Positions 42,918-51,763 of a stretch of 64,000 nucleotides of DNA are shown piece by piece. A program made the translations under genes and the position numbers. Source of the stretch: Leifsonia xyli subsp. xyli str. CTCB07 (GTDB lineage: Bacteria; Actinomycetota; Actinomycetes; Actinomycetales; Microbacteriaceae); the NCBI RefSeq assembly GCF_000007665.1, contig NC_006087.1:62001-126000 (forward strand), written 5' to 3'. Under the pieces are notes generated by a model, which saw only the letters and a program-made list of their open reading frames with translations, did no database searches and was not told where the DNA came from. Positions within the stretch are counted from its first letter, which is position 1. Every line of letters begins with the position of its first letter.

Positions 42918-43214
42918 ATGCGAGGAAAGATCCTGTTCGTCGCAGGAGCGGCCGTCGGCTATGTGCTCGGCGCGCGGGCCGGGCGGAAGCGCTACGACCA
43001 GCTGAAGGCCGCCGCCGCCAGAGTGTGGGAGTCGCCTTCGGTGCAGAAGCGGGTCCACGCGGTCGAGGACTTCATGGCGGAGAAGGCGTGCGAGGCGCCG
43101 GAGGCCGTGTTCGTCGCCATCAAGAAGGCCGTCGTCCGCGTGAACGAGCGACGGCGCGAGGCGCGTTCGCCGATCCCCGAGCCGGAGACGGCGGGGGACG
43201 GAAGCGCATCCTGA
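42918..43214 (+). CDS. YtxH-like small membrane-associated protein
   Basis: 98 residues: MRGKILFVAGAAVGYVLGARAGRK (one glycine-rich helix ending in a basic cluster), then an amphipathic helical region (YDQLKAAAARVWESP) and a charged tail. It resembles YtxH/gas-vesicle-like general-stress proteins. It has its own GGAGG 8 nt before ATG 42918, yet is in frame with the preceding hemY, so both a separate protein and a HemY fusion could be made. Confidence 0.65.
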   Translation: MRGKILFVAGAAVGYVLGARAGRKRYDQLKAAAARVWESPSVQKRVHAVEDFMAEKACEAPEAVFVAIKKAVVRVNERRREARSPIPEPETAGDGSAS

Positions 43215-43249
43215 CCTGGAGAGACTCTGACCCGGAAAGGGGAGATGCG

Positions 43250-43660
43250 ATGAGCGACAGCCGGAACGCCCGGAAAAAGCCCTTCGGTAAACTGATCACC
43301 GCGCTGCCGCGGCTCGTCGTCGGCGTGCTGAAGGCAGAGGTCGAGCACCTCAAGGCCGAGTTCGCAGCGAAGGTGAAATATGCCGGTGTCGGCATAGGGC
43401 TGTTCCTCGTGGCGGCGGTGCTCCTCTTCTTCGCGCTCGGAGTCCTCGTCGCGGCGGCGGTGCTCGGCCTCGCTGTCGTGCTGCCGGGGTGGGCGGCTGC
43501 GCTCACCGTGTTCGGCGCGCTGGCGCTGATCGCTGCGATCCTGGTGCTGATCGGTGTCGCGTCGTTCAAGAAGGTGAATGGCCTCGCCCCGAAGGAGACC
43601 ATCGCGAGCGTCCGATCCGATGCCGACGCGCTGAGAGGGATGGGCAAGTATGACAACTGA
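43250..43660 (+). CDS. Actinobacterial holin-X family membrane protein
   Basis: 136 residues: an amphipathic start (LKAEVEHLKAEFAAKVKY) and two hydrophobic helices (IGLFLVAAVLLFFALGVLVAA and AALTVFGALALIAAILVLIG). It is paralogous to the product at 7123 and shows what the intact length of that one should be. GGAAAGGGGAG precedes ATG 43250. The function is unknown; it is part of the YtxH/holin-X/DUF3618 unit set inside the haem operon. Confidence 0.8.
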   Translation: MSDSRNARKKPFGKLITALPRLVVGVLKAEVEHLKAEFAAKVKYAGVGIGLFLVAAVLLFFALGVLVAAAVLGLAVVLPGWAAALTVFGALALIAAILVLIGVASFKKVNGLAPKETIASVRSDADALRGMGKYDN

Positions 43661-43865
43661 CCGCAGCGACGCCGAGCGCGCCCGCGCCGAGCTGGCCGCC
43701 ACCCTCGACGCCATCGAATACAAGCTGAACATCCCGAAGCGCGCCGCCGAGTGCGTGCGGACGCTCCGGCGCGAGAACCCGCTGGCTTTCGCCGGCATCG
43801 CCGTGGGCGCGGCGATCGTCGCGGCCACGGCCGCCTGGGGCCTTGTCGCCCTCGTGCGGCGCTGA
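43650..43865 (+). CDS. DUF3618 family small membrane protein
   Basis: 71 residues. RSDAERARAELAATLDAIEYKLN is the DUF3618 motif, followed by one helix (LAFAGIAVGAAIVAATAAWGL). It overlaps the holin-X gene by 11 nt. It is the second holin-X/DUF3618 pair of the window. Confidence 0.8.
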   Translation: MTTDRSDAERARAELAATLDAIEYKLNIPKRAAECVRTLRRENPLAFAGIAVGAAIVAATAAWGLVALVRR

Positions 43866-43869
43866 CCGT

Positions 43870-43896
43870 GCGGGCCCTGGGCCCGCGCTCGTTTTT
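43870..43896 (+). terminator. Rho-independent terminator after the DUF3618 gene
   Basis: GCGGGCC-CTG-GGCCCGC stem-loop followed within 4 nt by GTTTTT. It would separate hemE-hemY-holin-X from the hemQH-hemCDBL genes, or attenuate between them. Confidence 0.75.
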
Positions 43897-43928
43897 GCCT
43901 TCATGTGTTTGCGAGAGAGACTGTGGTT

Positions 43929-45851
43929 ATGAGTATCCCGGCTGCCGTTCCGGCAGATTCGACCGCCCCCGGAGAGAATCCCGACAGCCCGAGGGGGTTC
44001 GCGCTCTGGGCCGTGCTGCGCCGCGATCCGGCGCGTCCCGACGACCTGGACGGTACCGATGTCCCGAAAGCGGTTCAGGAGCTCGAGGGCGTCGTCGCCG
44101 ACCTCCACACGCAGGGCGTCACGATTCGCGGCTTCTACGACGTCTCCGGCCTGCGCGCCGATGCCGATGTCATGATCTGGCTGCACGGTCTCGACGCCGA
44201 GACGCTCCAATGGGGGCTGCGCCAGCTGCGCCGCACCCGCCTGATGGTGGCGTTGCTTCCCACCTGGAACGCGATGGGCGTGCATCGGGACGCCGAGTTC
44301 AACCGCTCGCACGTCCCCGGCTTCCTCCGCGGCGAGGAGCCGAAGGGGTGGCTGTGCGTCTACCCGTTCGTGCGCAGCTACGAGTGGTATCTGTTGCCCG
44401 AGGAGGAGCGTTCCCGGATGCTGGCCGAGCACGGCCGCAAGGGCGCCGCCTTCCGCGGGGTGCTCGCGAACACCGTCGCGAGCTTCGCGCTCGGCGACTA
44501 CGAGTGGATTCTGCCGCTGGAAGCCGACGATCTCACCGAACTCGTCGATGTGATGCGCGAGCTGCGCTACACGGACGCCCGCCGCCATGTGCGCGAGGAG
44601 ATCCCGTTCTACACCGGCCGTCGCATCCAGCCGGCCGAGCTCGTGGAGGTGCTCCAAATGACAGACGAGGCCTCGCCGCGTGTGCTGGGCGCGACGCCGG
44701 CCGCGGCCGGCGTCGCCGAGCATGTCACCGAGCCGGTCGCGTATGACGCCATCCTGCTCGCCGGCTTCGGCGGGCCGGAGGGACAGGACGATGTCATCCC
44801 GTTCCTTCGCAATGTCACGCGGGGCCGGGGAATCCTCGACGAGCGCCTCGAAGAGGTCGCCCAGCACTACCGCCACTTCGGCGGAGTGAGCCCGATCAAC
44901 GACCAGAACCGCGCGCTCAAAGCGGCGCTGGAGGCGGAGCTCGCCTCGCGCGGCATCGACCTGCCGGTGCTCTGGGGGAACCGCAACTGGGACCCCTACC
45001 TGGCGGACGCCCTCACGGAGGCGGACCAGCGCGGGTTCACCAAGCTCATCGCGGTCGCGACCAGCGCCTACTCCTCCTACTCCAGCTGCCGCCAGTACCG
45101 CGAGGATTTCGCCCGCGCGCTGCGGGAGACCGGGCTCGAGGGCCGTATCCAGATTGACAAGGTGCGCCAGTTCTTCGACCACCCCGGTTTCGTCGAGCCG
45201 TTCATCGAGGGCGTGAAGAACGCCGTCGAGGAACTGCGCGAGAGGGCGCCGGAGATCCACCCGGCGACCGGTGTGCGCATCCTGTTCTCGACACACTCCA
45301 TCCCGTCGACGGACGCTGGCAAGTCCGGTCCGTCCGGGCGGCCCGATTCCGGCGAGCCCTGGGGGGAGGGCGGGGCCTACGCGGCTCAGCACCTCGCGGT
45401 CGCGGAGATCGTCTCGCACGAGGCGACCGGCGGCACGATCGGCTGGGACCTCGTCTACCAATCCCGCTCGGGCCCCCCCTCGATGCCGTGGCTGGAACCC
45501 GACATCAACGACCGCATCGCCGAGCTGCCCGAGCTGGGCGTCAAGGCCATCATCATCGTGCCGCTCGGTTTCGTGAGCGACCATATGGAGGTCCTCTGGG
45601 ACCTCGACACCGAGGCGATGGAGTCGAGCGAGGAGAACGGCCTGCTCGCCGTCCGCGTCCCGACGCCCGGCACCCACGCCAAGTACGTCAAGGGCCTCGT
45701 GGATCTGGTGCTTGAGCGCCGCGATGGCCTTCCGGTCGCTCAGCGCCCCTCCCTCACCACGCTCGGCCCCTGGTACGACGTGTGCCGCCCGGGATGCTGC
45801 GAGAACGTCCGTCTTGGCTTCAAGCCGGCCGTTGCCGGTCTCACGCCGTGA
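43929..45851 (+). CDS. hemQH: HemQ-HemH fusion: coproheme decarboxylase and coproporphyrin ferrochelatase in one frame
   Basis: 640 residues. Residues 1 to about 243 are HemQ/ChdC (chlorite-dismutase fold): FALWAVLRRDP, YDVSGLRADADVMIWLHG, YPFVRSYEWYLL (catalytic Tyr) and YTGRRIQPAELVEVLQ, which is the usual HemQ C-terminus. The next codon is the ATG (44658) of ferrochelatase: YDAILLAGFGGPEGQDDVIP, HYRHFGGVSPINDQN, LFSTHSIPSTD (metal-binding His) and SGPPSMPWLEPD. CAAATGA at the junction would be an ordinary stop-start overlap (CAATGA) with one A fewer, so a 1-nt insertion probably created the fusion. Both halves keep their key residues. It completes haem synthesis: iron insertion, then decarboxylation. 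Confidence 0.85.
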   Translation: MSIPAAVPADSTAPGENPDSPRGFALWAVLRRDPARPDDLDGTDVPKAVQELEGVVADLHTQGVTIRGFYDVSGLRADADVMIWLHGLDAETLQWGLRQLRRTRLMVALLPTWNAMGVHRDAEFNRSHVPGFLRGEEPKGWLCVYPFVRSYEWYLLPEEERSRMLAEHGRKGAAFRGVLANTVASFALGDYEWILPLEADDLTELVDVMRELRYTDARRHVREEIPFYTGRRIQPAELVEVLQMTDEASPRVLGATPAAAGVAEHVTEPVAYDAILLAGFGGPEGQDDVIPFLRNVTRGRGILDERLEEVAQHYRHFGGVSPINDQNRALKAALEAELASRGIDLPVLWGNRNWDPYLADALTEADQRGFTKLIAVATSAYSSYSSCRQYREDFARALRETGLEGRIQIDKVRQFFDHPGFVEPFIEGVKNAVEELRERAPEIHPATGVRILFSTHSIPSTDAGKSGPSGRPDSGEPWGEGGAYAAQHLAVAEIVSHEATGGTIGWDLVYQSRSGPPSMPWLEPDINDRIAELPELGVKAIIIVPLGFVSDHMEVLWDLDTEAMESSEENGLLAVRVPTPGTHAKYVKGLVDLVLERRDGLPVAQRPSLTTLGPWYDVCRPGCCENVRLGFKPAVAGLTP

Positions 45852-46837
45852 TCGTCTCCGACGGCCCGGCGGAGCGCCGGCAGGGAGCGCTCCGCGTCGG
45901 CACTCGCGGTAGCCCGCTCGCCGTCGCTCAGACGCAGGCCGTCTCCGCCGCCGTCGCGCGCGCGACGGGCTTCGACATTGAGCTGGTCACGGTCACCACC
46001 CACGGCGACACCTCGCGCGAATCGCTCTCGGAGCTGGGCGGGACCGGTGTTTTCGCGACCGCGCTGCGGGACGCGCTGCGGAACGGCGAGTGCGACCTCG
46101 TCGTCCACTCGCTGAAGGATCTGCCGACCGCGCCCGCTCCCGGACTCGTGCTCGGCGCGGTGCCGAAGCGCGCCGACGCCCGCGACACCCTGTGCGCTCG
46201 CGATGGTCTCCGCTTCGGGGAGCTGCCGGAGGGCGCGAGCGTCGGTACGGGGTCGCCGCGTCGGGCCGCTCAGCTCAGGGCGCAGCGTCCCGGCCTCGAC
46301 ATCGTGGACATCCGCGGCAACGTCGACACGCGGCTGAGCCGTGTCTCTGCGGGGGACCTGGACGCTGTGGTGCTCGCCGCCGCCGGACTCGGCCGCCTCG
46401 GCCGCCTCGACGCCGCCACCGACTTCTTCTCCCTCTCGACCATGCCGACCGCTCCCGGTCAGGGAGCACTTGCTCTGGAGGTGCGCGAGGGGGACGAGCG
46501 GGGGCGGGGACCGATCGCTCGCGCGCTCGCCGCCGTCGACCACGCGACCACGTGCGCTGCGACCACCGCCGAGCGCGCCGTGCTGGCCGGCCTCGAAGCC
46601 GGCTGCGCGGCCCCGGTCGGCGCGACCGCCATGATCGACGACGGCCTCCTCTTCCTCACGGCGACCGTCTACCGGCCCGACGGTGCCGCGCAGCTCACCG
46701 CGTCCCACGCCGCGACGCCGGATTCGTTCGGCGCGGCGCACCTGGACGAGGCCGCCCGCGATGTCGGAGAGCGCGTCGTCGCTGAGCTCCTCGCCTCGGG
46801 CGCGGCCGATCTGGCTCCGCTGAAGGGCCTCCGATGA
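45848..46837 (+). CDS. hemC: Hydroxymethylbilane synthase (porphobilinogen deaminase)
   Basis: 329 residues. RVGTRGSPLAVAQT, VHSLKDLPT and VGTGSPRRAAQL (substrate-binding Arg) are signatures. The dipyrromethane cofactor Cys is in GLEAGCAAPVGA. It polymerises four porphobilinogens. GTG 45848 overlaps the ferrochelatase stop by 4 nt. Confidence 0.95.
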   Translation: MIVSDGPAERRQGALRVGTRGSPLAVAQTQAVSAAVARATGFDIELVTVTTHGDTSRESLSELGGTGVFATALRDALRNGECDLVVHSLKDLPTAPAPGLVLGAVPKRADARDTLCARDGLRFGELPEGASVGTGSPRRAAQLRAQRPGLDIVDIRGNVDTRLSRVSAGDLDAVVLAAAGLGRLGRLDAATDFFSLSTMPTAPGQGALALEVREGDERGRGPIARALAAVDHATTCAATTAERAVLAGLEAGCAAPVGATAMIDDGLLFLTATVYRPDGAAQLTASHAATPDSFGAAHLDEAARDVGERVVAELLASGAADLAPLKGLR

Positions 46838-47616
46838 CGACGGGATCGGTGCCGAAACCGCTCGCCGGCTGGCGTGTTCTGGTCCCGCGCGGGGGGCCGT
46901 GGGGCGACTCCGTGGCGGCGGATCTGCGAGCGGTGGGCGCTTCGCCGGTCGTCGCGGCCATGATCAATTTCGCGCCGGCGGCCGACGCCTCCGCTCTGGA
47001 GCGCGCTCTGCACCGCCTGGCCGCCGGCGAGTTCGACTGGGTGACGATCACGAGCGCGACCACGGTGGATGTGCTGAGCGCGTCCCGCGCGGTCGTCCCG
47101 CCCCGCACACGGATCGCCGCCGTCGGAGAGACCACAGCCGCTGCGCTCACCGCGGCCAGCTACAAGATGGACCTCGTGCCCGCGGAGGACAACTCCGCCC
47201 ACGGACTGCTTGCGGAGTGGGAAGCCGCAACCCAGGGCCAGGTCCCGTTGCGCATCCTCACGCTCCGTTCCGATATCGCCAAGCCTCTCCTCACCGAGGG
47301 GTTGCGCCGTATCGGGCACGACGTCGATTCGGTCGTGGCCTACCGCACGATCGGCGTGACCGTGCCGGAGAGCGTGGTCGCGGATGTGCGGCAGGGGCTC
47401 GTGCAGGCGATCCTCGTCACGAGCGGCTCGGTGGCCGAGCAGGTGCAGCTGCAGCTCGGCCCCATTCCGGAGTCCACGCTGGTCGCGGCCATCGGACCGC
47501 GGACGGCGCGCGACGCCCGCGACTGCGGTCTGCGGGTGGATGTCGTGGCCGAGGAGCGCACCGCCGCCGCGCTGATCCAGGCGGTCGTGGCGGTGGCCGC
47601 CTCCCGTGTGGGCTGA
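46834..47616 (+). CDS. hemD: Uroporphyrinogen-III synthase
   Basis: 260 residues of the two-domain HemD fold, a poorly conserved family. WRVLVPRGGPWGDSVAADL at the start, FDWVTITSATTVDVL in domain 1, and AILVTSGSVAEQV and LVAAIGPRTARDARDCGL in domain 2 are recognisable. It cyclises hydroxymethylbilane. ATG overlaps the hemC stop by 4 nt. Confidence 0.9.
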   Translation: MTTGSVPKPLAGWRVLVPRGGPWGDSVAADLRAVGASPVVAAMINFAPAADASALERALHRLAAGEFDWVTITSATTVDVLSASRAVVPPRTRIAAVGETTAAALTAASYKMDLVPAEDNSAHGLLAEWEAATQGQVPLRILTLRSDIAKPLLTEGLRRIGHDVDSVVAYRTIGVTVPESVVADVRQGLVQAILVTSGSVAEQVQLQLGPIPESTLVAAIGPRTARDARDCGLRVDVVAEERTAAALIQAVVAVAASRVG

Positions 47617-47630
47617 CCGGTTCCGCGGCG

Positions 47631-47636
47631 TAGGGT
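47631..47636 (+). promoter_or_regulatory. Possible internal -10 element before hemB
   Basis: TAGGGT lies 7 nt before GTG 47644 in the 27-nt gap after hemD. It would allow leaderless transcription of hemB-hemL independent of the operon. Confidence 0.45.
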
Positions 47637-47643
47637 TGAGCGA

Positions 47644-48624
47644 GTGAGCGAACTGCACCCCGTCATCAGACCCCGCCGTCTGCGGCAGTCGCCGGCGATG
47701 CGGCGTCTCGTGGCCGAGACCCGGCTGCACCCCGCCGAGCTGATCCTCCCTCTCTTCGTGCGCGAGGGCCTGGCCGAGCCGCGGCCGGTCGCGTCGATGC
47801 CGGGCGTGGTCCAGCACACGCTGGACTCGCTGAGTCGTGCCGCCTCCGGCGCGGCTGAGGCGGGCGTCGGTGGCGTCATGCTGTTCGGTGTGCCGGAGAT
47901 GCGCGACGCCGCCGGCTCCGCCGCGACCGACCCCGACGGCATCCTGAATGTCGCGACCCGCACTGTCGCCGCCGAGGTGGGCGACGCGCTCGTCGTGCAG
48001 ACCGATCTGTGCCTGGACGAGTTCATCGACCACGGCCACTGTGGGGTGCTCGACGGAGCCGGAGCCGTCGACAACGACGCGACTCTGCTGCGCTACCGCG
48101 ACATGGCGCTCGCGCAGGTCGAGGCCGGCTCCCAGCTGCTCGGCCTCAGCGGCATGATCGACGGTCAGGTCGCCGCCGTGCGCCAGGCGCTCGACGCGGC
48201 CGGTCACACGGAGACGGTGCTCCTCGCCTATGCTGCCAAGTACGCTTCCGGCTTCTACGGCCCCTTCCGCGACGCTGTCGACTCCCCGCTGGTCGGCGAC
48301 CGCCGTGCCTATCAGCAGGACCCGGCCAACCGCCGAGAGGGTCTGCGCGAGGCCCGCCTCGACCTGGACGAGGGTGCGGACATCCTCATGGTGAAGCCGG
48401 CGCTGAGCTACCTCGACGTGCTCAGCGACGTCGCCGCCATCAGCGAGGTCCCGGTCTGGGCCTACCAGGTCTCCGGCGAGTACGCGATGGTGGAGGCCGC
48501 CGCCGCGAACGGCTGGATCGACCGCGACCGGATCATCGAGGAGACGCTGGTCGGCGCCCGCCGCGCGGGGGCCGATGCGATCGTGACCTATTGGGCGACC
48601 GAAGTGGCGGGGTGGCAGCGATGA
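47644..48624 (+). CDS. hemB: Porphobilinogen synthase (delta-aminolevulinate dehydratase)
   Basis: 326 residues. PLFVREGL at the start, [18 protein letters not shown] in the metal-site region and the two Schiff-base lysines ([17 protein letters not shown] and [12 protein letters not shown]) are all present. The sequence DLCLDEF...HGHCG has Asp in place of some zinc Cys, typical of Mg-dependent enzymes. It condenses two ALA molecules. Confidence 0.96.
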   Translation: MSELHPVIRPRRLRQSPAMRRLVAETRLHPAELILPLFVREGLAEPRPVASMPGVVQHTLDSLSRAASGAAEAGVGGVMLFGVPEMRDAAGSAATDPDGILNVATRTVAAEVGDALVVQTDLCLDEFIDHGHCGVLDGAGAVDNDATLLRYRDMALAQVEAGSQLLGLSGMIDGQVAAVRQALDAAGHTETVLLAYAAKYASGFYGPFRDAVDSPLVGDRRAYQQDPANRREGLREARLDLDEGADILMVKPALSYLDVLSDVAAISEVPVWAYQVSGEYAMVEAAAANGWIDRDRIIEETLVGARRAGADAIVTYWATEVAGWQR

Positions 48625-49988
48625 GCGAGACCGGCATCCCGGGCTTGGCCGCCGCCGCGATCGGGGAGGCCAACCTCGCGCAGTTCGGGCGCGCGCAGCG
48701 GGTCATCCCCGGCGGCGTGAACTCGCCGGTGCGCGCGTTCCGCTCCGTCGGCGGGACGCCGCGGTTCATGGTTTTCGCGAACGGGCCGTACATCGTGGAC
48801 GCCGAAGGACGTGAGTACGTCGACCTCGTCGCGTCGTGGGGGCCGGCCATTCTGGGGCACGCGCATCCCGCCGTGGTCTCCGCTGTCCAGGAGGCCGCCG
48901 CGCGCGGTCTCTCGTTCGGCGCCTCGACCCCGGCCGAGACCGAACTGGCGGAGGCGGTGATCGCTCGGGTCCCGTTCGTGGAGAAGCTACGGCTCGTCTC
49001 CACCGGCACGGAGGCGACGATGACCGCCATCCGGCTCGCTCGCGGTTTCACCGGCCGCCCACTGCTGATCAAGTTCGCCGGGCACTACCACGGCCACTCC
49101 GACAGCCTCCTCGCGGAGGCGGGCTCCGGTCTCGCCACGCTCTCGCTGCCCGGCTCGGCCGGGGTCACTGAGGCGACGGCCGCGCAGACCCTGGTGCTCC
49201 CGTACAACGACTTGGGGGCCGTGCGTGCCGTCTTCGAGGCGAACGGTCCCGACATCGCCGCGGTCATCGCCGAGGCCGCCGCCGCGAACATGGGCGTCGT
49301 CCCGCCGGACGAGGGCTTCAACGCCGCGCTGACCGACCTCGCTCACGAGTACGGGGCCCTCCTCATCCTCGATGAGGTGCTGACCGGTTTCCGCGTGAGC
49401 GAGGCCGGGTTCTGGGGTCTCGACCGCGGCTACACCCCCGACCTCGTCGCCTTCGGCAAAGTCATCGGCGGCGGGATGCCGCTCGCCGCGGTCGGCGGAC
49501 GGGCCGAGCTGATGGACATCCTCGCCCCGGCCGGCCCCGTTTACCAGGCCGGTACGCTCTCCGGCAACCCGGTCGCTGTCGCCGCCGGTCTCGCAACGCT
49601 GGCCCACGCCGGCGAGGCGGTCTACGACCGGTTGGACATCGTGGCCGGCACCCTCTCCGCCGCCGTCTCCGACGCCCTCACCGCCGAGGGCGTCGCCCAC
49701 AGCGTGCAGCGGGCCGGCAACCTCTTCAGCTTCGTTTTCGGCGACGTCGCCGCCGCTCCGCGCACTTTCGCCGAGGTGCAGCGGCAGGAGGCGTTCCGCT
49801 ATCGGGCCTTCTTCCACGCGATGCTCGACGCGGGGGTGTCCCTGCCGCCGAGCGTGTTCGAGGCGTGGTTCGTGACCGCCGCGCACGACGATGCGGCTGT
49901 GGGCCGCGTCCTCGAAGCGTTGCCCGCTGCTGCGCGGGCGGCGGCCTCGGCCTGCCCCGGACGTCCGCTGCTATTCGTCCGCCGGTGA
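48621..49988 (+). CDS. hemL: Glutamate-1-semialdehyde 2,1-aminomutase
   Basis: 455 residues of a PLP class III aminotransferase. [19 protein letters not shown] is the GSAM N-terminus, [12 protein letters not shown] [16 protein letters not shown] binds PLP phosphate, [10 protein letters not shown] has the PLP Asp and [18 protein letters not shown] the Schiff-base Lys. The usual EPVxxNMG loop reads EAAAANMG. It makes ALA from the HemA product. ATG 48621 overlaps hemB (ATGA). It is the last haem gene. Confidence 0.95.
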   Translation: MSETGIPGLAAAAIGEANLAQFGRAQRVIPGGVNSPVRAFRSVGGTPRFMVFANGPYIVDAEGREYVDLVASWGPAILGHAHPAVVSAVQEAAARGLSFGASTPAETELAEAVIARVPFVEKLRLVSTGTEATMTAIRLARGFTGRPLLIKFAGHYHGHSDSLLAEAGSGLATLSLPGSAGVTEATAAQTLVLPYNDLGAVRAVFEANGPDIAAVIAEAAAANMGVVPPDEGFNAALTDLAHEYGALLILDEVLTGFRVSEAGFWGLDRGYTPDLVAFGKVIGGGMPLAAVGGRAELMDILAPAGPVYQAGTLSGNPVAVAAGLATLAHAGEAVYDRLDIVAGTLSAAVSDALTAEGVAHSVQRAGNLFSFVFGDVAAAPRTFAEVQRQEAFRYRAFFHAMLDAGVSLPPSVFEAWFVTAAHDDAAVGRVLEALPAAARAAASACPGRPLLFVRR

Positions 49989-50207
49989 GGGGTCCCGGGT
50001 CAGCGACTCCACGAACGTGTACGTTGCACCTTCCGGCCAACCGTCGGCGTCCAGGAGCGCGTACACGTCGAATTCCAGCGTCCCGCCGCCGCCGGCGGGC
50101 CAGCGCAGGATCCGTGGCGGCGAGTCCGACGCCGAGCGCACGGTGACCGTCCGCGGTTCTACACCGGAACGCAGAAGGCGGGCGCGGAAAGTGGTCGTCC
50201 GGGTCAC
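49971..50207 (-). CDS. Small conserved-looking hypothetical protein
   Basis: 78 residues: [20 protein letters not shown], then [23 protein letters not shown] and [17 protein letters not shown]. It is mostly beta strands with no membrane segment. It converges on hemL with an 18-bp overlap. Start GTG 50207 follows a GGGAAAGTGG stretch; GTG 50225 is possible. I recognise no family. Confidence 0.45.
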   Translation of the reverse strand: MTRTTTFRARLLRSGVEPRTVTVRSASDSPPRILRWPAGGGGTLEFDVYALLDADGWPEGATYTFVESLTRDPSPADE

Positions 50208-50364
50208 CCGACCACTTTCCCACACCCGTCGCGGCGTGGTTTCTGGTTTCCGTTCGCCGGCCGGAGCGCCGCCGCGCCATCCTGTCCGGTTCCAAAGGAA
50301 CGGTTGTCGCTTTGTTGAGGTTCGCTCTCCCCGCCCGGGGGGCGGGCTTGGCAGGATAGAGGCT

Positions 50365-50751
50365 ATGGCCGACCTGCATGTTCACCCCGACCGTTGGGAG
50401 ATCCACCTCACGCGGGCCGAGAAGGCCCTGGCCCTGCGTCGAGAGAACCTTGTGATCCCCCGCGAAAGCATCCGCTCGGTCGCCATCACGGAGGACCCGT
50501 GGATCTGGATTCGTGGCATCCGCGCCCCAGGTACCGCCGTCCCGCTCACACTCTCCGTCGGCACCTGGAAGTTCCACGGCGGCAAGGATTTCCTGCTCAT
50601 CAAGGGCAAACAGCGCGCCGCTGTCGTGGTCGACCTGGACGGCGAGGAGTTCTCCCGCGTGATCGTCTCCTCGCCGCACGCCGCGAAGCTCGTCGAGGCG
50701 CTGCGGGTGGATATCTCGGAGATCCCGGGCGACGGCGAGGGCGGCAGGTAG
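50365..50751 (+). CDS. Hypothetical PH-like small protein
   Basis: 128 residues: VHPDRWEIHLTRAEKALALR, then SIRSVAITEDPWIWIRGIRA, GGKDFLLIKGKQRAAVVVDL and SSPHAAKLVEALRV. The alternating strands with a final helix suggest a pleckstrin-homology-like fold. ATG 50365 lies 7 nt after CAGGAT and has no ribosome binding site, supporting a leaderless start. The function is unknown. Confidence 0.6.
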   Translation: MADLHVHPDRWEIHLTRAEKALALRRENLVIPRESIRSVAITEDPWIWIRGIRAPGTAVPLTLSVGTWKFHGGKDFLLIKGKQRAAVVVDLDGEEFSRVIVSSPHAAKLVEALRVDISEIPGDGEGGR

Positions 50752-50897
50752 CGGTTCGGGTTCTCGGGCTCCGCCGCGGACGCGAGGCCCTCTCGCGGCC
50801 TCAATATTATATTTTATCTAATGTGCAGAGTGAAGCGAAACTGTGGGGTGCTCATGCCACCCTGCCTTGAACCTGAAGGATCGAGCTGCTTGAACTC

Positions 50898-51531
50898 GTG
50901 AAATCGTCGCCACAGCGGCTGTGGCTGCCGTCCTCGGGGCGCTCGGCGCTGGCCCCGCGAACGCGGTGACGGCCGTCCCCGACGTCTTGGCGCGTGTGGC
51001 CGACCCTGCGCTGTGGATCTGCGCACGGCAAAGAATCATCCGACATTGAATCGTTTTTTCGTTCAAAACCAGCAGATCGGCTACGCGAACGGTAAGAGCA
51101 TCGCGCTTCTGCACGCCATCGACCCCTATGGGAAGCGAATTCCCTTCCAGGCAGGCGTCGGCGGGTACCAGCCCTCAGCCACACGGGCGTACTTCACGGA
51201 CATCGACGAGATCCGTGCCTGGAACTACAAGACGTACGGTAAGATCGAGCTCGCCTCTACGGCGATGATTACGAAGCGTGCAAGCCGGGAAGGCGATCTG
51301 CTCGGTGCGTTCACCGGTGTGCGGGTCGGGGCGAAGTTCTCTGACGCGATCCAGTGGATGGCTGACTCGAAGCTGAGCACGGGCACCGCTACCGAGCCGG
51401 GTCCGGTCTACGGCCCGAAGGAGTCCCTGACCCGCGCGGCGATGGCCGCGTTCCTCTTCCGCCGCGCTGGTGCGCCGTCCAGCTACAAAGCCCCGGCCAA
51501 GAGCCCCTTCACCGATGTCCCGACGACGCAC
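50898..51531 (+). pseudogene. Secreted SLH-like repeat protein, 5' part, frameshifted and interrupted
   Basis: A signal peptide (IVATAAVAAVLGALGAGPANA, in frame 2) is followed by a frame change near 51010-51040 to the mature part in frame 1: NRFFVQNQQIGYANGKSIAL, and one complete SLH-like repeat (FSDAIQWMADSKLSTGT to LTRAAMAAFLFRRAG). The next repeat breaks off at SPFTDVPTTH (codon 51529-51531). Its missing half begins at 54258 (KFYCEIAWLRGSGITTG). SLH-like repeats anchor or decorate the cell surface. The 200 bp before the gene is AT-rich and probably promoter. Confidence 0.75.
51527..51531. repeat. CGCAC direct repeat flanking the phage-like insertion (left copy)
   Basis: CGCAC at 51527-51531 recurs at 54256-54260, exactly at the two ends of the interruption of the SLH-like gene. 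It could be a target duplication or the crossover microhomology. Five bases can match by chance. Confidence 0.4.
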
Positions 51532-51532
51532 C

Positions 51533-51752
51533 GGTGTGGGACCGCGGGCGTGGCAGACGAACGGGAAGTCCGGGATCGCCCTCACCGTGACCGGCGCGAC
51601 CCTCGCCGCCATCATCCTGCGCCCCAAACGCGCCCCAGAGGCCCCAGGAAAAACCGGCTGGGCCACCGCACCCCACACCCGAACACACCCCACAGCAACT
51701 CACACAAGACCCCTGGGGCAACGTTCCACCGGCCGACGAGACCCCCTTCTAG
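51533..51752 (+). pseudogene. Remnant of a phage-like gene with SSB-like acidic tail
   Basis: Frame 2 reads AWQTNGKSGIALTVTGATLA followed by AIILRPKRAPEA. The natural end appears in frame 0: TPQQLTQDPWGNVPPADETPF-stop, an acidic tail ending in aromatic F like that of single-stranded-DNA-binding proteins. TAGGAG at the stop is also the ribosome binding site of the next gene. The 5' part was lost at the insertion boundary and a frameshift divides what remains. The identity of the protein is not certain. Confidence 0.45.
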
Positions 51753-51763
51753 GAGAACACCCC

